From the NCBI GenBank assembly GCA_009694125.1, contig SHVT01000010.1, forward strand, positions 1-36,120: 36,120 nt of DNA, read 5' to 3'. Both the position numbers and the translations under genes were made by a program. Below are positions 1 to 7,347 of the stretch, piece after piece. Position 1 is the first letter of the stretch. Every line of letters begins with the position of its first letter. This DNA is from Rhodospirillaceae bacterium. Its GTDB lineage: Bacteria > Pseudomonadota > Alphaproteobacteria > CACIAM-22H2. Below the pieces are notes generated by a model. That model did not search any database, was not told where the DNA came from, and was given only the letters and a program-made list of their open reading frames with translations.

Positions 1-70
1 GGTTCCTGATCACGGCTTCCAGACGAACCCGGTCAGCCGACGTGACGGTGATGGATATCCCGGTGCGCAT
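1..70 (-). CDS. IS630-family transposase, N-terminal fragment cut by the window edge
   Basis: Reading the minus strand from an ATG at 70 gives 23 residues, MRTGISITVTSADRVRLEAV and then IRN, before the sequence runs out. This matches my memory of the conserved start of IS630-family (Tc1/mariner-like) transposases, which begin with a short strand, then a T-x-A-D-R-x-x-L-E segment leading into the helix-turn-helix. The rest, including the DDE catalytic domain, would lie to the left of the window. Intactness of the element cannot be judged. The family call rests on a short stretch and is from memory; the reading frame itself is plain in the sequence. Confidence 0.6.
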   Translation of the reverse strand, partial: MRTGISITVTSADRVRLEAVIRN

Positions 71-141
71 GCGCCAGACTCGCACGCGCAACGCACGAGG
101 GGAATCCCAACCAGGACTCTTTCGTCAGGCAGGGGCCACTA
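1..141. mobile_element. Probable edge of an IS630-like insertion sequence
   Basis: The transposase start at 70 faces out of the window, so bases 71 to about 140 would be its leader and terminal inverted repeat. A CTAG lies at 139-142. IS630 elements are known to insert at and duplicate TA, so the TA at 140-141 is a natural candidate for the boundary. The other end of the element is not visible, so the inverted repeat cannot be confirmed and the boundary is a guess. Confidence 0.35.
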
Positions 142-247
142 GTGGGGCGAATCATGGGCGATCCTATCCTGAAGGCAATCATGGCGGGGCGGCGGCATGC
201 CATAGCGGCGTGGCGAGCGGCTCGATCTTCATCGCAAAGAGTGGGCG

Positions 248-661
248 ATGTTTCGGCTGGATGACCGTCTGGCAGCGGACACCGCCCTCGTCGATCTGTG
301 GGATTTGTGCGAAGTCCGATTGATGGACGATGCCAACTACCCGTGGTTCGTGCTGGTCCCTCAGCGCACCGACCTGCGCGAGATTCATGACCTTGCCCCC
401 GCCGACCGCCTTCAGTTGATGGACGAAATCGTGCGTGCGACGCGTATTCTCGAACAGGCTTGGCGACCGGACAAGATCAATGTCGCGGCGTTGGGCAATC
501 AGGTGACTCAACTTCATATCCACGTCATCGCCCGCTATATGACCGACGGCGCTTGGCCGCGCCCGGTCTGGGGCTTTCTGCCAGCTCTGCCATACACCAA
601 GCCGCAGCGTCTGGACGTTACATCACGCTTTCGTGAGACTCGGTCTCTGACTGCCGCCTAG
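248..661 (+). CDS. HIT-family protein (nucleotidyl hydrolase/transferase)
   Basis: A 137-residue protein, usual for a single histidine-triad domain. HIT proteins hydrolyse nucleoside phosphoramidates or dinucleoside polyphosphates through a central histidine. The core reads N-Q-V-T-Q-L-H-I-H-V-I-A-R near residues 83-95. The first histidine of the H-x-H-x-H-x-x triad is glutamine here, but the middle (nucleophile) and last histidines are present. The segment D-A-N-Y-P-W-F-V-L-V-P near residues 28-38 is typical of the substrate-pocket strand in the bacterial branch. The start fits the usual family start M-F-x-L-D-x-R-L-A. Only a weak GTGGG precedes it. The gene stands alone, between the insertion-sequence edge and the lipid cluster. 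The substrate cannot be told from the sequence. Confidence 0.88.
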   Translation: MFRLDDRLAADTALVDLWDLCEVRLMDDANYPWFVLVPQRTDLREIHDLAPADRLQLMDEIVRATRILEQAWRPDKINVAALGNQVTQLHIHVIARYMTDGAWPRPVWGFLPALPYTKPQRLDVTSRFRETRSLTAA

Positions 662-911
662 CGCCATTGGCGGCATGATCGAGGCGGCGGCGGCTCTCGT
701 ATAACGTTCATGAAAAGCGGCCGATTTTAGGCTTGCCTGGCCTCGCTGCGTCCACGGACAGTCCATGAAAAACTTCATTCTTTTCGCCGCAAGCGCGGGC
801 GCCGCGGTTTTCTCTGGCGGCGGAGCCGGGCTTTGCTAGAGTTGAAATACTGGGGGCGTGTCGGGCAATCGGGCGGGTGTCGGACACCATCGATTCTGAA
901 CGGGGGACGTA
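662..911. other. Non-coding stretch upstream of the lipid cluster
   Basis: No convincing gene was seen. The stretch has a candidate ECF-type promoter at its left end. It also has a 24-codon ORF from an ATG at 765 to TAG at 839, with a hydrophobic, signal-like composition (starts M-K-N-F-I-L-F-A-A, ends G-L-C) but no good ribosome-binding site. A long 5' leader or small RNA is possible; nothing in the sequence decides this. Confidence 0.4.
676..705 (+). promoter_or_regulatory. Candidate ECF (RpoE/ChrR-type) promoter
   Basis: TGATCG at 676-681, then 18 bases, then TATAAC at 700-705. This resembles the alphaproteobacterial RpoE/ChrR (ECF11) promoter pattern as I remember it (TGATC, about 18 bases, TAWRA). 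In Rhodobacter that regulon contains genes like those downstream here (FAD protein, DUF1365, Cfa-like methyltransferase, transporter, SDR). It lies about 200 bases before the first downstream ORF, which is long for a promoter, and short motifs like this occur by chance. Confidence 0.35.
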
Positions 912-1037
912 ATGCAGAGCCAGGTGCGGGCGGCTGCGGCCTTGTTGCTGGAGAACATTCTATTGTCCAGTGCGATCACAGCCGATGCCATCGCCGGCCT
1001 TCCCGCCCGCGCGTTCCGCAGGCGCCATGACGCCTGA
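912..1037 (+). CDS. Possible 41-residue leader ORF overlapping the next gene
   Basis: ATG at 912 is preceded by GGGGGA with five bases between, a reasonable Shine-Dalgarno. It encodes 41 residues beginning M-Q-S-Q-V-R-A-A-A-A-L-L-L-E-N-I-L-L and ending R-R-R-H-D-A, with a hydrophobic middle and a basic tail. Its stop at 1035-1037 lies beyond the probable start of the FAD protein at 1027, an arrangement that allows translational coupling. I do not recognise the family. It could be a real small protein, a leader peptide or chance. Confidence 0.35.
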   Translation: MQSQVRAAAALLLENILLSSAITADAIAGLPARAFRRRHDA

Positions 1038-2409
1038 CGGTTTGGGAAGAAGCGGACCGCGGCTCAAGATCGCGGTCGTGGGCGGAGGCGTGGCCGGCCT
1101 TGGCGCTGCTTGGCTTCTCGATCGCGGACACGACGTCACGGTCTATGAGAAAAACGACTGGATTGGCGGCCATACCCATACCATCGACGTGGGCCACCCC
1201 GGCGGCAAAAACCCGATACCCGTCGATGTCGGGTTCATTATCTTCAACGAGGCCAATTACCCCAATCTGAGCGCGTTTTTCCGGAGACTCGGGATCCGAT
1301 CGGAACCGAGCAACATGTCGTTTTCGGTAAGCGTCGGCGACGGGGCGCGGGAATACGGCACCGGATCGCTGAACGCCTTAATCGGGACCCGCAATCTGTT
1401 CCGCGCCGATCATTGGCGGATGCTGCGCGATCTGCTCCGTTTTTACCGGGAAGCGCCACGTTTGCTGGAGGTTGGGGGCAACGGCCCTTCGTTGGGCGCA
1501 TACCTGACCGCCGAAGCTTATTCAGATGCCTTCATCTTCGATCATTTGCTGCCGATGGGTGCCGCGTTGTGGTCGGCCCCGATGGCCAGGTTCATGGAAT
1601 TCCCGGCCAAAAGCCTCGTCCGTTTTTGCCACAACCACGGTCTGTTGCGCGTGTTCGGGCGCCCGCAATGGCGCACGGTGTCCAGTGGCGGCCGCGAATA
1701 TGTTCGAGCCGCGCTCGCCGACATGCGCGCCAATGTGCAAGCGGCCGCGCCCGTCGTTCAAGTCCGCCGCCTCGCCGACGGTGGGGGAGTCATGGTGCGC
1801 GACCGGCGCGGCGGCGAACGCCCATTCGATCATGTCGTCATGGCCTGCCACGCCGATGAGGCTTTGGCGTTGCTCGCCGACCCGTCCCCGGACGAACGGC
1901 GCGTTCTCGGCGGTTTTTCCTATCAGAAGAACCGCGCCTACCTGCATCGCGACACCCGCCTGATGCCGCGCCGGCGGGCGGTATGGTCGAGCTGGAACTA
2001 CATCGCCGATGATCGCCGCGACCTGGAGCGCCGCGTCTCCGCCACCTATTGGATGAACAGTCTTCAGAATCTCGACCCGGCCTGCCCAATATTCGTCTCG
2101 CTCAACCCATTCCGCGAGCCCGATCCAGGGTTGGTTTTCGCGACGCTCGATTACAGCCACCCCATATTCGATGCCCACGCCATCGGCGCGCAGCGTGAGC
2201 AGGACCGCGTTCAGGGCGTTCGCCGGACGTGGTTCTGCGGCAGCTATTGGGGTTACGGATTTCACGAAGACGCCTTTTCCTCCGGGCTTGCGGTCGCCGA
2301 ATCCCTGGGCGTCAGACGGCCTTGGGCGGCCACCCCCGTGCCCGCCGCGACGGCGGCAAACCCGACATTCGCGACCCCGGCGGTCGCCGCCGCGGCGGAA
2401 GGCGAATAG
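1027..2409 (+). CDS. FAD-dependent amine-oxidase-like oxidoreductase of the lipid cluster
   Basis: A 460-residue flavoprotein. The N-terminus carries the Rossmann FAD-binding fold A-V-V-G-G-G-V-A-G-L-G (about residues 15-25), followed by Y-E-K-N-D-W-I-G-G-H (about residues 39-48), typical of the flavin amine oxidase/phytoene desaturase group. The C-terminus has F-C-G-S-Y-W-G-Y-G-F-H-E-D-A, the usual end motif that closes the FAD site in this subfamily. Relatives sit next to DUF1365 and Cfa-like methyltransferases. In Rhodobacter sphaeroides and Rhodopseudomonas palustris, products of such clusters (Ufa proteins) modify phospholipid acyl chains to methylated or furan fatty acids. I infer a desaturase or oxidase acting on membrane acyl chains. 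The start at 1027 has AGG five bases upstream; in-frame starts at 970 and 985 would add residues with no family support. DUF1365 begins 6 bases after its stop. Confidence 0.85.
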   Translation: MTPDGLGRSGPRLKIAVVGGGVAGLGAAWLLDRGHDVTVYEKNDWIGGHTHTIDVGHPGGKNPIPVDVGFIIFNEANYPNLSAFFRRLGIRSEPSNMSFSVSVGDGAREYGTGSLNALIGTRNLFRADHWRMLRDLLRFYREAPRLLEVGGNGPSLGAYLTAEAYSDAFIFDHLLPMGAALWSAPMARFMEFPAKSLVRFCHNHGLLRVFGRPQWRTVSSGGREYVRAALADMRANVQAAAPVVQVRRLADGGGVMVRDRRGGERPFDHVVMACHADEALALLADPSPDERRVLGGFSYQKNRAYLHRDTRLMPRRRAVWSSWNYIADDRRDLERRVSATYWMNSLQNLDPACPIFVSLNPFREPDPGLVFATLDYSHPIFDAHAIGAQREQDRVQGVRRTWFCGSYWGYGFHEDAFSSGLAVAESLGVRRPWAATPVPAATAANPTFATPAVAAAAEGE

Positions 2410-2415
2410 GACGAC

Positions 2416-3252
2416 ATGACCCAGGCAGCATCCGCGACCATGCCGCAGGCCGCCGTTTATGTCGGCCGGGTCATGCACAGCCGGATGCAGCCGATGCGCC
2501 ACCGCTTTTCTTATCGCGTCTTTTCCCTTCTGGTGGACCTCGATGCACTGCCGGCGTTGGCCCGGCGCCTCAAATTGTTCTCCTACAATCGCTTCAATCT
2601 GTTCGCTTTCTTCGATCGAGACCATGGCGCGCGCGACGGGGGGTTGCTGCGGCCGTGGGTCGAAAGCCAACTCGCGCCGGCCGGGATCGATCTCGCCGGG
2701 GGCCGCATTTTCCTGCATTGTTTCCCCCGCCTTCTCGGCTACGTTTTCAACCCGATCAGCATCTATTTCTGCTATCACGCCGACGGTCGATTGTTGGCGA
2801 TCCTCTACGAGGTGAAAAACACCTTTGGCGAACAGCACGGATATCTGATCGGGGTCGCCCCCGACCATCAAGCGGGCACGCCAATTTTCCAGGGTTGCAG
2901 CAAGAATTTTTATGTTTCCCCGTTCCTTCCCATGGATTGCTCCTATCGTTTCCGGGTTCTTGCGCCGGGGCCTGAATTGTCGATCCTGATTCGGCAGACC
3001 ATGGCGGCCGGCGAAGTTCTGATCGCCGCCCATACCGCGCGGGCGGAGCCGATTTCAGACGGAACCTTGCTCCGGGCCTGGCTGTCGCATCCGCTGATGA
3101 CCCTGAAGGTCATGGCCGGAATCCATTGGGAAGCCCTGCGCCTGTGGCGCAAAGGAGCCACCTATCACACCCGGCCCGCACCGCCGCCGATCGAGGTTAC
3201 GATCGTGCCCGCGATGTCCGGCGCCGATTTTCGCTTTTCGGATGCGGCATGA
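2416..3252 (+). CDS. DUF1365 family protein
   Basis: A 278-residue protein. Family hallmarks are Y-V-G-R-V-M-H-S-R-x-x-P-x-x-H-R-F-S-Y-R-V-F near residues 15-36, L-G-Y-V-F-N-P-I-S-I-Y-F-C-Y near residues 108-121, and V-K-N-T-F-G-E-Q-H-G-Y-L near residues 133-144. No signal peptide or clear membrane helix was seen. The biochemical role of DUF1365 is unknown to me; it almost always accompanies the FAD protein upstream and the Cfa-like methyltransferase downstream, which ties it to acyl-chain modification of membrane lipids. Its last codons overlap a possible ATG of the next gene, so translational coupling is likely. Confidence 0.9.
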   Translation: MTQAASATMPQAAVYVGRVMHSRMQPMRHRFSYRVFSLLVDLDALPALARRLKLFSYNRFNLFAFFDRDHGARDGGLLRPWVESQLAPAGIDLAGGRIFLHCFPRLLGYVFNPISIYFCYHADGRLLAILYEVKNTFGEQHGYLIGVAPDHQAGTPIFQGCSKNFYVSPFLPMDCSYRFRVLAPGPELSILIRQTMAAGEVLIAAHTARAEPISDGTLLRAWLSHPLMTLKVMAGIHWEALRLWRKGATYHTRPAPPPIEVTIVPAMSGADFRFSDAA

Positions 3253-3259
3253 GGAGCCA

Positions 3260-4489
3260 ATGACAGACGTCAACCAACCCACCGGCGGCCCGGCGGCCGT
3301 GGCCGGGGCGTGGATCGACGAGCAATCGCTGCGGCTGTCGCTGGGTATGCTTCGCGCCGTGCGTTTTGGCGGGTTGTCGGTCGTGTTGCCCAACGGTCAG
3401 CCGATGCACATCGCGGGACTGGAACCCGGCCCGCGGGCCACGATCAACATCCGGCGAGCGCGCGTGGCCCGGAGTTTTATCGCCCATGGCGCCGTGGGTT
3501 TTGCCGAATCCTATCTCGACGGTGACTGGGACACGCCCGATCTTCCCGTCCTGCTGCATTTCTTCGCCCTGAACGAGCCAGCCCTGGCGCCGGCGTGGCG
3601 GGGCCGGGCGTGGTATCGGACCTTTCGGCGATTCACGCACGGCTTGCGCAGCAATACCCGCCGCGGCAGCCGCCACAACATCGCCGACCACTACGATCTC
3701 GGGAATGAATTCTACCGACGCTGGCTCGACCCGAGCATGACCTATTCTTCCGCAGTCTATGCCTCGCCCAATCAAAGCCTCGAAGATGCGCAACGCAACA
3801 AATATGGGCGTATCGCGGATTTGCTGGCGCTTCAGCCCGGGCAGTCCTTGCTCGAAATCGGCTGCGGTTGGGGCGGGTTCGCGCGATTTGCCGCAGCCGA
3901 ACGCGGCAGCCAGGTCACCGCGATTACATTGTCGCGCGAGCAGTACGATTTCGCCCGGCGCCAGGTGCATGAACAGGGTTTGGCCGAACGCGTCGACGTC
4001 CGCCTGATCGACTATCGCGATGTAACGGGAACATTCGACCGGGTCGCCTCGATCGAAATGCTGGAAGCAGTCGGCGAGCAATATTGGCCGGTCTATTTCT
4101 CAAAAATCCGCGAGAACCTCGTATCCGGCGGACTCGCCGCAGTACAGGTGATCACCATCGGCGATCATTGGTTCGACGACTATCGGCGCGACGCCGATTT
4201 CATCCAGCGTTACGTGTTCCCGGGCGGGATGCTTCCTTCGGAAACGGCGCTGCGGCGGGCGACGGAGGACGCGGGACTGGGCTGGCGCGAACTCAGCCGT
4301 TTCGGCGGCCATTACGCCAATACCTTGGCGGAGTGGCAGCAACGCTTCCAATCGGCCTGGGGCGACGTCGCCAAGCTCGGTTTTGACACGCGCTTCAAGC
4401 GCCTGTGGGAATATTACCTGGCCTATTGCGAGGCCGGGTTCCGAGTGGGCTACATCGACCTGGTGCAGGTCGGACTTGCCCGCAGCTGA
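3260..4489 (+). CDS. Cyclopropane-fatty-acyl-phospholipid synthase family methyltransferase
   Basis: A 409-residue S-adenosylmethionine-dependent methyltransferase that acts on unsaturated acyl chains of phospholipids. Visible family features are H-Y-D-L-G-N-E-F-Y-R-R-W-L-D near residues 143-156; SAM motif I, L-E-I-G-C-G-W-G-G-F, at residues 198-207; S-I-E-M-L-E-A-V-G, which holds the bicarbonate-binding Glu region; and Y-V-F-P-G-G-M-L-P-S. It could make cyclopropane fatty acids, or the methylated monoene of the furan fatty-acid route (UfaM-like); the cluster context favours the second slightly. I chose ATG 3260 because GAGGAG lies three bases before it; an in-frame ATG at 3242 has no such site and overlaps DUF1365. 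The next gene overlaps its end. Confidence 0.9.
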   Translation: MTDVNQPTGGPAAVAGAWIDEQSLRLSLGMLRAVRFGGLSVVLPNGQPMHIAGLEPGPRATINIRRARVARSFIAHGAVGFAESYLDGDWDTPDLPVLLHFFALNEPALAPAWRGRAWYRTFRRFTHGLRSNTRRGSRHNIADHYDLGNEFYRRWLDPSMTYSSAVYASPNQSLEDAQRNKYGRIADLLALQPGQSLLEIGCGWGGFARFAAAERGSQVTAITLSREQYDFARRQVHEQGLAERVDVRLIDYRDVTGTFDRVASIEMLEAVGEQYWPVYFSKIRENLVSGGLAAVQVITIGDHWFDDYRRDADFIQRYVFPGGMLPSETALRRATEDAGLGWRELSRFGGHYANTLAEWQQRFQSAWGDVAKLGFDTRFKRLWEYYLAYCEAGFRVGYIDLVQVGLARS

Positions 4490-5831
4490 AGGGCGAATCC
4501 GCCTCGATAACAGCCTCCTTCTCGCCTATGGCCTTCCGGCGGTGCCGCTCGCCGCGCTCGGCATCCCGCTTTACCTATACCTGCCGCCCTTTTACGCCGA
4601 TGAAATCGGTCTTGGGTTATCCACCGTGGGCGGCGTTCTGCTGCTCGCGCGGCTGCGGGATATGGCCATCGATCCGGCCATCGGCCAATTAAGCGATACC
4701 ATCTCGACTCGTTTCGGCCGCCGGCGGCCCTGGTTGATCGTGGCGGCGCCGCTGGTGATGATTTCGGTCTGGCGCCTGCTGGTACCGGACGAGGGCGCCG
4801 GCCCCGCCTATCTGCTGGGCTGGACCATGGCGCTGTATCTGTCGTGGACCTTGGTTCTGTTGCCCTATACGGCCTGGGGAGCCGAATTGTCCGGCGACTA
4901 TCACGACCGCTCCCGAGTCGCGGCATGGCGCGAAGGTGGAGTTATTCTCGGCACCCTGGCGGCGGCGGCGCTGCCCGCCCTGCTCGCCGATGGTGGCGGC
5001 TCGCAGCGTCCGGTGCTTGCCGGGCTCGCCTGGACAATCATCGTCCTGCTGCCGGCGACTCTTGCGATCCTTCTGTGGCGGGTGCCGGAGCCGAAGTCAG
5101 CGGCGCCCCGGCGCTTGGGGTGGCGCCGCGGTTGGCGCTTGTTGGCCCGCAATACGCCCTTCCTCCGACTGCTCGCGGCCTACCTATTAAACGGCCTGGC
5201 CAACGGCTTGCCGGCAACGCTGTTCTTGCTTTTCGTCGGCGATGTGATCGGCCGATCCGCGGCCGCGGGACCGTTGCTGCTCGTGTACTTCCTATGCGGC
5301 ATCGCCGCCGTACCGGCTTGGCTGAAGCTGAGCTATCGCTACGGAAAACACCGGAGCTGGGCGATCGCGATGGCGTGGGCCTCGCTGGCCTTTCTTGGCG
5401 TGCCTTGGCTTGGCCCGGGGGATGTCTATGCCTTTGGCTTGGTGTGCGTTTTGACCGGCATCGCCTTGGGCGCCGACATGACACTGCCGGCGGCCATTCA
5501 GGCCGATGTCATCGATCTCGATACACTCCGCGGCGGGAAACAACGAACCGCGCTCTATTTCGCTTTATGGAGCACGGCCACGAAGCTCGCATTGGCGCTC
5601 GCGGTTGGGATCGCCTACCCGCTTTTGGACTTCACCGGATACCGACCAGGGGAAACCAATGATGCCGATGCGCTTGGGGTGCTGACCGCGCTTTATTGCC
5701 TGGCGCCTGTCGCCTTTAAGGTCGCGGCCATTACGCTGGTCTGGAACTTCCCGCTCGACCAGGCACGACAGGCAAAGATCCGCCGGCGGCTTGAAACGCG
5801 CCCGGCGGGTGCGTCAGAAGTTCACCCTTAG
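4476..5831 (+). CDS. GPH-type (glycoside-pentoside-hexuronide:cation symporter-like) MFS transporter
   Basis: About 451 residues with around twelve hydrophobic segments. After the second helix comes D-P-A-I-G-Q-L-S-D-T-I-S-T-R-F-G-R-R-R-P-W, which matches the D-P...G-x-x-S-D-x...R-x-G-R-R-R-P loop of GPH symporters (MelB group). Later D-M-T-L-P-A-A-I-Q-A-D and G-K-Q-R-T-A-L-Y-F also fit. The reading frame overlaps the methyltransferase. The likely start is TTG 4476 with AGGTCGG just upstream, giving a 14-base overlap; no in-frame ATG is sensible. GPH-like transporters recur in this type of lipid cluster, where the substrate is unknown, so a sugar substrate should not be assumed. Its last 18 bases overlap the convergent outer-membrane protein gene. 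Confidence 0.82.
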   Translation: MPAAEGRIRLDNSLLLAYGLPAVPLAALGIPLYLYLPPFYADEIGLGLSTVGGVLLLARLRDMAIDPAIGQLSDTISTRFGRRRPWLIVAAPLVMISVWRLLVPDEGAGPAYLLGWTMALYLSWTLVLLPYTAWGAELSGDYHDRSRVAAWREGGVILGTLAAAALPALLADGGGSQRPVLAGLAWTIIVLLPATLAILLWRVPEPKSAAPRRLGWRRGWRLLARNTPFLRLLAAYLLNGLANGLPATLFLLFVGDVIGRSAAAGPLLLVYFLCGIAAVPAWLKLSYRYGKHRSWAIAMAWASLAFLGVPWLGPGDVYAFGLVCVLTGIALGADMTLPAAIQADVIDLDTLRGGKQRTALYFALWSTATKLALALAVGIAYPLLDFTGYRPGETNDADALGVLTALYCLAPVAFKVAAITLVWNFPLDQARQAKIRRRLETRPAGASEVHP

Positions 5832-6446
5832 GCCGGCCTTGAAATAACTGGCCGTGGTGTCGTCGTTGTTGCCTTCACCGTCGAAAAGGGTCAGATAGCG
5901 ATAACCTGCGGTGAATTTGGCCGTCGCCGACAGCGGAAAGGCCAGGCCGATCTCCCCATGGGCCGCAAGGCTCGTGTCTTCATGCCCAGGGGCTGTCACC
6001 GACACGCCGTTGATCGTGCCGCGCGACCGGGGCACATCGCTGCGCGCGACGCCGAGACCGCCGCCAACATAAGGGACCACGGCCATGCCCAGAGGCACGT
6101 CGTAAAAGGCGTTGATCGTCAGCGTATAGAAAAAGGCATTGTCGTTGCCTTGGCCAACGCTGCTGCTGCCGAAATCGAGGCTGTTGATCGGCGCGCTGGC
6201 GTAACCCAACTCGACCTCCGAACGAAAACCGCCGCCCCAATCGAGGCCGAGCGCCAGATTCAGCGCATAACTCGGATCGAAGCTAACCGTGTAGGGCACG
6301 CCACTCGCGGTGCCGTCGGTATCGTGCGGAACAAATGCGCCACCCGAGACACTGAAATAGTCGAGGCGATTCTGCGCCGATGCCGGCGTTGAAACCGTGC
6401 TGGCCAGGGCAAGAAATCCGCCGATCAGGAATGCAAAACGCAGCAT
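5814..6446 (-). CDS. Outer-membrane beta-barrel protein (OmpA/Omp25-like porin fold)
   Basis: A 210-residue protein. The first 24 residues, M-L-R-F-A-F-L-I-G-G-F-L-A-L-A and on to P-A-S-A, form a signal peptide with A-x-A cleavage before Q-N. The rest alternates polar and hydrophobic residues as in an eight-stranded barrel: V-V-P-Y-V-G-G-G-L-G-V-A, T-A-G-Y-R-Y-L, and a final A-G-L-R-V-N-F ending in the Phe used by the BAM machinery. ATG 6446 is chosen because the signal peptide begins there; upstream in-frame codons give a charged, implausible leader. It may be the last gene of the DUF6134-SDR string, with 79 bases separating it from the SDR. A perfect 16-base inverted repeat lies upstream and may serve as an operator. 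Exact role unknown. Confidence 0.82.
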   Translation of the reverse strand: MLRFAFLIGGFLALASTVSTPASAQNRLDYFSVSGGAFVPHDTDGTASGVPYTVSFDPSYALNLALGLDWGGGFRSEVELGYASAPINSLDFGSSSVGQGNDNAFFYTLTINAFYDVPLGMAVVPYVGGGLGVARSDVPRSRGTINGVSVTAPGHEDTSLAAHGEIGLAFPLSATAKFTAGYRYLTLFDGEGNNDDTTASYFKAGLRVNF

Positions 6447-6484
6447 GTCAGGCCCCCGCTTCCTTCGTGTTTGTTGAACACCTA

Positions 6485-6500
6485 GCACAACGGTTTGTGC
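6485..6500. promoter_or_regulatory. Perfect 6-4-6 inverted repeat upstream of the outer-membrane protein gene
   Basis: GCACAA-CGGT-TTGTGC lies 38 bases before the start of the barrel protein, in the 79-base gap after the SDR gene. Symmetry and position fit a dimeric repressor site, or a small hairpin at the 5' end of the transcript. No regulator can be assigned. Confidence 0.35.
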
Positions 6501-6525
6501 CCGTACAATCACGCCCGTGGCCCCC

Positions 6526-7305
6526 TTACAGCCCGGTGGCGCGCTTAAGAATTGGAAAATAGAGCCGATAGGGTAGACACCGCAGCGCCTTTAGCAGCAA
6601 GGCAAATCGGCGCGGAAAGGTGATTTCAAAGCCGCCCGAGGCGAGACCGCGCACGAGGCGGTCGGCGGCATCCTCCGCCGACATCAGAAACGGCATGGGA
6701 AACGGATTTTCATCGGTCAGCGGGGTCTTCACAAAACCCGGATTGACCAAAGACAGCCTTATGCCACAGCGGTCTAGATCGAACTTCAACGCCTCGCACA
6801 TATTGATCAACGCGGCCTTGGTCGCACCGTAGGCGGCCGCCGTGGGCAAGCCGCGGTAACCGGCGACCGAGGAAACCACGGCGATGTGGCCGCCGCGCCG
6901 CTCCACCATGCGCGGCAGCAAGGCGGCGATCCCATTGACCACGCCCATGACGTTGACCTCATGAAGGCGCCGGAAAATCGACGGGTCGAAGGTCGCGACC
7001 GAAATCGGCAGGTGGGTTCCGGCATTGAGCACGGCAAGGACGATCGGGCCATTGCGGGCTTCGATGGCGATCGTCGCCGCCCGCGTGCCTTCTTCATCGG
7101 TGACGTCGAGGGGCATGGGATCGATGCTGCCCGGCCCGCCCGCCGCTTCCTTAGCGAGATCGTCGAGAGCGGCGTCGCCACGGGCGCTGGCGGCCACCCG
7201 CCAACCATCCCGCGCTAGGCGCAAGGCGAGGGCGCGGCCGATGCCGCTGGATGCGCCCGTGACCCAAGCGCACCCGGAGGAAGGCGGCGGCAGCGTTACG
7301 GTCAC
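6526..7305 (-). CDS. Short-chain dehydrogenase/reductase (SDR)
   Basis: A 259-residue classical SDR. The cofactor motif T-G-A-S-S-G-I-G is at residues 16-23, N-A-G at 94-96, catalytic Ser in V-V-S-S-V-A-G at about 145, and the Y-x-x-x-K pair at Tyr159/Lys163. The Arg/Ala-rich turn after the second strand (S-A-R-G) suggests NADP(H) over NAD(H). The C-terminal part ends in a hydrophobic and basic segment (K-A-L-R-C-L-P-Y-R-L-Y-F-P), as in SDRs thought to sit on membranes. SDRs of this kind occur in RpoE/ChrR-linked lipid clusters, so a lipid substrate is a fair inference. It follows the DUF6134-like gene by 42 bases on the same strand, so the two probably share a transcript. Confidence 0.88.
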   Translation of the reverse strand: MTVTLPPPSSGCAWVTGASSGIGRALALRLARDGWRVAASARGDAALDDLAKEAAGGPGSIDPMPLDVTDEEGTRAATIAIEARNGPIVLAVLNAGTHLPISVATFDPSIFRRLHEVNVMGVVNGIAALLPRMVERRGGHIAVVSSVAGYRGLPTAAAYGATKAALINMCEALKFDLDRCGIRLSLVNPGFVKTPLTDENPFPMPFLMSAEDAADRLVRGLASGGFEITFPRRFALLLKALRCLPYRLYFPILKRATGL

Positions 7306-7347
7306 GGCTATTGTCCTTGCGGTGAAACGGGGAGAGGAAGGCGCCGA

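Noticed and set aside
765-839. A 24-codon signal-peptide-like ORF
   Set aside because: Too short, with a poor ribosome site and no following domain; mentioned only as content of the non-coding stretch.
1522-3033. A 503-codon open frame on the minus strand opposite the FAD and DUF1365 genes
   Set aside because: Low-complexity Gly/Arg/Val composition, no family motif, and it lies across two clear genes on the other strand; typical shadow frame of GC-rich DNA.
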